From positions 1 to 64,000 of the forward strand of contig CAJORF010000123.1 of the NCBI GenBank assembly GCA_905236985.1: a stretch of 64,000 nt of DNA, read 5' to 3'. The translations under genes were made by a program, and so were the position numbers. The DNA is from an uncultured Bacteroidaceae bacterium. GTDB lineage: Bacteria; Bacteroidota; Bacteroidia; Bacteroidales; Bacteroidaceae. The notes beneath the pieces are model-generated. The model was not told the origin of the DNA. It was given only the letters and a program-made list of their open reading frames with translations, and searched no databases. Each line of letters starts with the position of its first letter. Position 1 is the stretch's first letter. Positions 60,888-64,000 of the stretch are shown here, one piece after another.

Positions 60888-62405
60888 TTATACACCTCTT
60901 AACTTCTTAAACGCCATCGGCAAATACTCGATGATGTCGCTGGCGATGAGGCTCTCCTCACAGAGCGCCTCGGCTGCCAAATCGCCTGCCAGACCGTGGA
61001 GATAAACACCGAGCTGGGCAGCTTCGGCGGGCAGGTAGCCCTGTGCGAGCAGGCTCGTAATGATGCCTGTGAGCACATCGCCGCTGCCAGCTGTCGCCAT
61101 GCCCGGATTGCCCGTGGGGTTGAAGAGCACGTCGCCCGTGGGGGTGCAGATCTGGCTGTAGTGACCTTTTACGACCACGAAGACGTGGTGGTCGATGGCC
61201 AGCTGGCGGGCACGGTGCATTCGTTCGAAAGAGCTGGTACAGTGACCTACGAGTCGGTCCAGCTCACGTGGATGCGGCGTGAGGATGCTGTCGGCAGGCA
61301 GGTCGTTGAGCCAGTCGGGATTCTCGGCCAAGAGGTTCAGCGCGTCGGCATCGATGACCATCGGACAGGTCTGCTGTACGATGTACGAGCGCAGGGCAGC
61401 CGACGTGTGGCGGTGTTGTCCTAGACCAGGACCAATGCCGATGGCCTGATATGTACTGGCATCGATGGCTGAAGTGATGATGTCATCGTCGATGTCAATC
61501 TGAATAACCGCTTCGGGGACACATACCTGCATGATATCCAGACAGGTGTGTGGAATATGTGTCGTGAGTTTGCCCAGACCTGTGCGCAGGGCGGCACGTG
61601 CTGCGAGGATGGCGGCGCCTGTCATGCCGCGACTACCTGCCACGAGCAGGGCGTGCCCCATCGTTCCCTTGTGCGCGAAGCGCAAACGGCGACGCAGAAG
61701 GGTCTTGATCTCTGCCTCTTCGGTAATCCAAAGGTAGCTCTTGATGCCGTCGAGCCCTTCCTGACTCAGACCAATGGGCAGCAGGACGAACTCCCCGACG
61801 AAACGCTGGTTCTCAGCATAAAGAAAAGAGAGTTTTGGCAGCTGGATGGAGAGCGTCAGCGTGGCTTGGACGACGCTCTTCAGGTCGTTGTAGCTATTGT
61901 CCTCGCACATCAGTCCCGATGGCACATCGATGCTGACTACGGTGGCGCGGCTCTGGTTGAGGCGTTTGGCCACCATCGCAAAGCCGCCGCTCAGCGGTTT
62001 GCTCAGTCCTGTGCCAAAGAGCGCGTCGATGACGAGGTCATCGGGGTAGAGGTCGGGGAAGGTCAGCTCGGAAGTGATCTCGATGAGCGTGACGCCCTCC
62101 GTTTCCTTCAGACGGTCACGGTTCACTTCGCAGTCGGGGTTCAACTGCCCTTTGACATTAAAAAGGTATGCGATGACGAGACGCCCAGCTTCAGCCAGCA
62201 TACGTGCTACGGCCAGTCCGTCACCGCCGTTGCCGCCCGGGCCTGCAAAGACGATAACACGTCCCAAGTCTTCAGACCAACGGCGCATGATCTCATCAGT
62301 TACGGCGCGGCTTGCGCGTTCCATCAAATCGATGGATTCGATGGGTTCATGTTCGATGGTAAAGAGGTCCAATTCGTGGAATTGTCCGCCTGTAAGTATC
62401 TTCAT
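60888..62405 (-). CDS. nnr: Bifunctional NAD(P)H-hydrate epimerase/dehydratase
   Basis: Repairs damaged NAD(P)H (NADHX, NADPHX). Residues about 1-215 are the YjeF_N epimerase (IVFAGPGGNGGDGLAVARMLAEAG, DALFGTGLSKPL, VVSIDVPSGL). Residues about 225-505 are the ADP/ATP-dependent dehydratase with a ribokinase-like fold (ILTPHPRELDRL, GNPGMATAGSGDVLTGIITSLLAQG). Full-length 505 aa. ATG 62405 sits 26 bases after the -7 box at 62432-62439. Confidence 0.95.
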   Translation of the reverse strand: MKILTGGQFHELDLFTIEHEPIESIDLMERASRAVTDEIMRRWSEDLGRVIVFAGPGGNGGDGLAVARMLAEAGRLVIAYLFNVKGQLNPDCEVNRDRLKETEGVTLIEITSELTFPDLYPDDLVIDALFGTGLSKPLSGGFAMVAKRLNQSRATVVSIDVPSGLMCEDNSYNDLKSVVQATLTLSIQLPKLSFLYAENQRFVGEFVLLPIGLSQEGLDGIKSYLWITEEAEIKTLLRRRLRFAHKGTMGHALLVAGSRGMTGAAILAARAALRTGLGKLTTHIPHTCLDIMQVCVPEAVIQIDIDDDIITSAIDASTYQAIGIGPGLGQHRHTSAALRSYIVQQTCPMVIDADALNLLAENPDWLNDLPADSILTPHPRELDRLVGHCTSSFERMHRARQLAIDHHVFVVVKGHYSQICTPTGDVLFNPTGNPGMATAGSGDVLTGIITSLLAQGYLPAEAAQLGVYLHGLAGDLAAEALCEESLIASDIIEYLPMAFKKLRGV

Positions 62406-62431
62406 TTAGTGACTTTCGTAAAAATTTTCTG

Positions 62432-62439
62432 CAAAAATA
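62432..62439 (-). promoter_or_regulatory. -7 box for nnr
   Basis: TATTTTTG on the minus strand, 26 bases before ATG 62405. Divergent from the hpt promoter. Confidence 0.6.
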
Positions 62440-62472
62440 CGGCAAACGTCTTGAAATACAAAATAAAATACC

Positions 62473-62480
62473 TATTTTTG
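62473..62480 (+). promoter_or_regulatory. -7 box for hpt
   Basis: TATTTTTG, 42 bases before ATG 62523, 33 bases from the nnr box on the other strand. Confidence 0.6.
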
Positions 62481-62522
62481 CAGGCGAAAAGCTAAATACA
62501 GGGTCGAAAAGACATAAATAGT

Positions 62523-63059
62523 ATGGAAAAACTACAAGTTAAAGACAAGACTTTCGCCGTTAGCATCCCTGCGGCGGAGCTTCAGCAAGAGGTGCGGCGT
62601 GTGGCTGCTGAGATCAATCGCGACTTCGAAGGCAAGGAACCGCTCTTCCTGCCCGTGCTCAACGGTGCCTTCATGTTTGCCGCCGATCTGTTGCGCGAAA
62701 TCACCCTCCCTTGCGAAATCAGCTTCATCAAGCTCGCCAGTTATCAGGGCATGCAGACCTCGGGCGCAATTCGTGAAGTCATCGGTCTCGCCAAGGACAT
62801 CACGGATCGTCACGTCATCATTATCGAGGACATCATTGATTCCGGCCTGACAATGGCACACATGATAGAAACGCTTCAGACCCATAACCCGGCCTCCATT
62901 TCCATCTGCTCATGCCTCGTGAAACCCGCTGCCCTCAAGGTGCAGGTGCCCATCCACTACCGCTGCTTCGACATCCCCAACGACTTCATCCTTGGTTACG
63001 GACTCGACTACGACGGCTTTGGGCGCAATACGAAGGACATTTACACATTAGTCTATTAG
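62523..63059 (+). CDS. hpt: Hypoxanthine phosphoribosyltransferase
   Basis: Salvages hypoxanthine (and probably guanine) to IMP/GMP with PRPP. 178 aa. The PRPP-binding motif HVIIIEDIIDSGLTMAHM is clear (two acidic residues then D.G.T). LNGAFMFAADLLREI carries the substrate-side loop. The terminal region GYGLDYDGFGRN is typical of the family. A short gap (32 bases) separates it from adk, which faces the same way, so purine-nucleotide genes are grouped. Confidence 0.94.
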   Translation: MEKLQVKDKTFAVSIPAAELQQEVRRVAAEINRDFEGKEPLFLPVLNGAFMFAADLLREITLPCEISFIKLASYQGMQTSGAIREVIGLAKDITDRHVIIIEDIIDSGLTMAHMIETLQTHNPASISICSCLVKPAALKVQVPIHYRCFDIPNDFILGYGLDYDGFGRNTKDIYTLVY

Positions 63060-63091
63060 TTCCAATTTTAAAGTTATAATTTTCAATCAAT

Positions 63092-63676
63092 ATGAAGAAT
63101 ATCATTATCTTTGGTGCTCCTGGCTCAGGAAAAGGCACTTACAGTGAAGAGATCAAGAATCATTTTAATATGGGACATATCTCCACGGGTGATGTCCTGC
63201 GTGCAGAAATCAAGAATGGTACCGAGCTCGGTAAGATCGCTCAGGGCTACATTGACAACGGTCAGCTTATCCCCGATGAGTTGATGATTGATATCCTTGC
63301 CGCCAAGTACGACAGCCTGCCCGCTGGTCAGGGTGTTATCTTCGATGGCTTCCCCCGTACCATCGCTCAGGCTGAGGCGTTGAAGAAGATGCTTGCAGAG
63401 CGCGGTCACGACCTCGGTATGATGATTGAATTGATCGTTCCTGAGGATGTCCTCATGTTCCGTCTGCTTCGTCGTGCACAGATCGAGGGACGTGCCGATG
63501 ACAATGAGGAGACCATCCGCAAGCGCTTCGCCGTCTATCACAGCCAGACCGAACCCCTCTCACGTTGGTTTGAGGCTGAGGGCATTCGTCACACCTTCGA
63601 CTGGAGCGTGCTGCTTACCAAGGAGGGCATGATCGAAGCTATCCTGGCCGAAGTTGCCAAGCAGAACGCAAAGTAA
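63092..63676 (+). CDS. adk: Adenylate kinase (short form)
   Basis: Converts ATP and AMP to two ADP. P-loop IIIFGAPGSGKGTYSEEI, AMP site HISTGDVLRAEI, and FDGFPRTIAQAEAL. The LID is short: after LIVPEDVLMFRLLRRAQIEGRADDNEETIRKRF there is no Zn-finger-like insertion, so it is the 190-aa class common in Bacteroidetes. 194 aa. Complete. Confidence 0.95.
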   Translation: MKNIIIFGAPGSGKGTYSEEIKNHFNMGHISTGDVLRAEIKNGTELGKIAQGYIDNGQLIPDELMIDILAAKYDSLPAGQGVIFDGFPRTIAQAEALKKMLAERGHDLGMMIELIVPEDVLMFRLLRRAQIEGRADDNEETIRKRFAVYHSQTEPLSRWFEAEGIRHTFDWSVLLTKEGMIEAILAEVAKQNAK

Positions 63677-63687
63677 ATATATAATTA

Positions 63688-63805
63688 ACGGAACTTAAAT
63701 CTCCCATACATTAGAACTTAAATCTCTCATAAATCGGAACATCAATTTGACTACCTATCCGTAAAATAGATTTAGGTTTGGATTTTTGTGGGATTTAAGT
63801 TCCGT
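63688..63805. repeat. 118-bp element with 13-base terminal inverted repeats and tandem 23-base units
   Basis: The ends ACGGAACTTAAAT (63688-63700) and ATTTAAGTTCCGT (63793-63805) are perfect complements. The left part holds two and a half tandem 23-base units starting GAACTTAAATCTC (63691, 63714, 63737). No ORF. It lies between adk and the next gene. MITE remnant or structured terminator are both possible. Confidence 0.65.
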
Positions 63806-63839
63806 GTTCTATTATAATCATTATTTCTGTTCGTATTGT

Positions 63840-64000
63840 ATGCGCCACTTTTATTTTTCCCTTTTCATTCTTTCAATCTTCACTTTATCTGCTGCCGCGC
63901 AGACTGAGGTGGAGGTATTTCGCCCGGGCGTGACGCTTGACGGTGTCAACTACTTCCTGCCCAAGACCTCGTTCCGCATCGTCATCGTGGCTGAGAAGAC
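63840..64000 (+). CDS. DUF4831 family protein, 5' part only
   Basis: The reading frame starts at ATG 63840 and runs off the window (53 codons visible). Signal peptide MRHFYFSLFILSIFTLSAAA is followed by QTEVEVFRPGVTLDGVNYFLPKTSFRIVIVAEKT, the start of the DUF4831 family, periplasmic or secreted Bacteroidetes proteins of unknown function. Not in the ORF track because it is short here. The end lies beyond the window. Confidence 0.75.
   Translation, partial: MRHFYFSLFILSIFTLSAAAQTEVEVFRPGVTLDGVNYFLPKTSFRIVIVAEK

Noticed and set aside
63691-63759. CRISPR-like tandem repeats
   Set aside because: Only two close copies and one degenerate copy of a 23-base unit, back to back without spacers, inside an inverted-repeat element. 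No cas genes.

Overview
This window is chromosomal DNA from a member of the Bacteroidales, most likely Prevotella or a close Prevotellaceae relative. Four things point there: repeated Bacteroidetes-type -7 boxes (TAnnTTTG) 20-60 bases before genes, the short primary sigma factor without region 1.1, Bacteroidetes-specific families (DUF5103/T9SS plug, DUF5063, DUF1460, DUF4831, BACON-like domains), and C-terminal tails resembling type IX secretion (T9SS) sorting domains. It is mostly ordinary core chromosome with a dispersed exopolysaccharide (EPS) locus in the first third. No phage, plasmid, transposase, rRNA or CRISPR array is visible.

Layout. 0-2.8 kb: tRNA-Val, serine acetyltransferase, THUMP rRNA methyltransferase. 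2.9-12.2 kb: co-directional EPS operon (large SLBB export protein, Wzz-like protein, Wzx flippase, Wzy-like polymerase, three glycosyltransferases), followed by a nested hairpin, a palindrome and a WecA/MraY-type initiating transferase. 13.6-16.6 kb, minus strand: rny, zapA, a coiled-coil partner and an unknown gene. 16.8-21.1 kb: Wzc tyrosine autokinase (plus strand), then lipoprotein Wza and rfbA (minus strand), which complete the EPS machinery. 21.3-28.6 kb: two tandem giant paralogous secreted proteins with near-identical sorting-like tails. 28.8-32.6 kb: HAD phosphatase, RNase P RNA (minus), HtrA protease, primary sigma factor. 32.7-35.0 kb: a four-gene cassette (secreted protein, HPr-kinase-like protein, membrane-anchor-less S26-like peptidase, PqqD-like carrier). 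35.0-43.7 kb: peptidoglycan enzymes (MtgA, DUF1460), T9SS plug protein, TRIC channel, FtsK, DUF5063, RNase D-like exonuclease, RlmI-like methyltransferase. 43.8-46.8 kb: a candidate orphan small RNA, a Tyr/Gly/Ser-rich secreted protein and an OmpP1/FadL porin. 46.8-50.8 kb, minus strand: anSME, MBL hydrolase, rsmG, nhaC. 51.0-55.2 kb: KDG kinase, KDPG aldolase, a C10 cysteine protease and an HD protein. 55.3-59.7 kb: LptD, a BACON-like lipoprotein and a phosphopantetheinyl transferase. 59.7-63.7 kb: obgE, nnr, hpt, adk. The window ends inside a DUF4831 gene.

How they work together. The EPS genes cover lipid-linked initiation, sugar addition, flipping, polymerisation, length control and export, with two OPX-type and two PCP-type proteins. 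The plug protein, two giant secreted proteins and the C10 protease all fit a T9SS-equipped cell, although the core T9SS genes lie elsewhere. The best candidate for an undescribed system is the kinase/peptidase/PqqD-like cassette at 32.7-35.0 kb: it has the parts list of a peptide-modification pathway but no recognisable precursor. The giant protein pair and the orphan small RNA come next.

Limits: function calls are from motif recognition by eye, with no database search. Promoters were found by matching TAnnTTTG near starts. Start codons were moved from the ORF track where a promoter, signal peptide or family N-terminus made the longest ORF unlikely.
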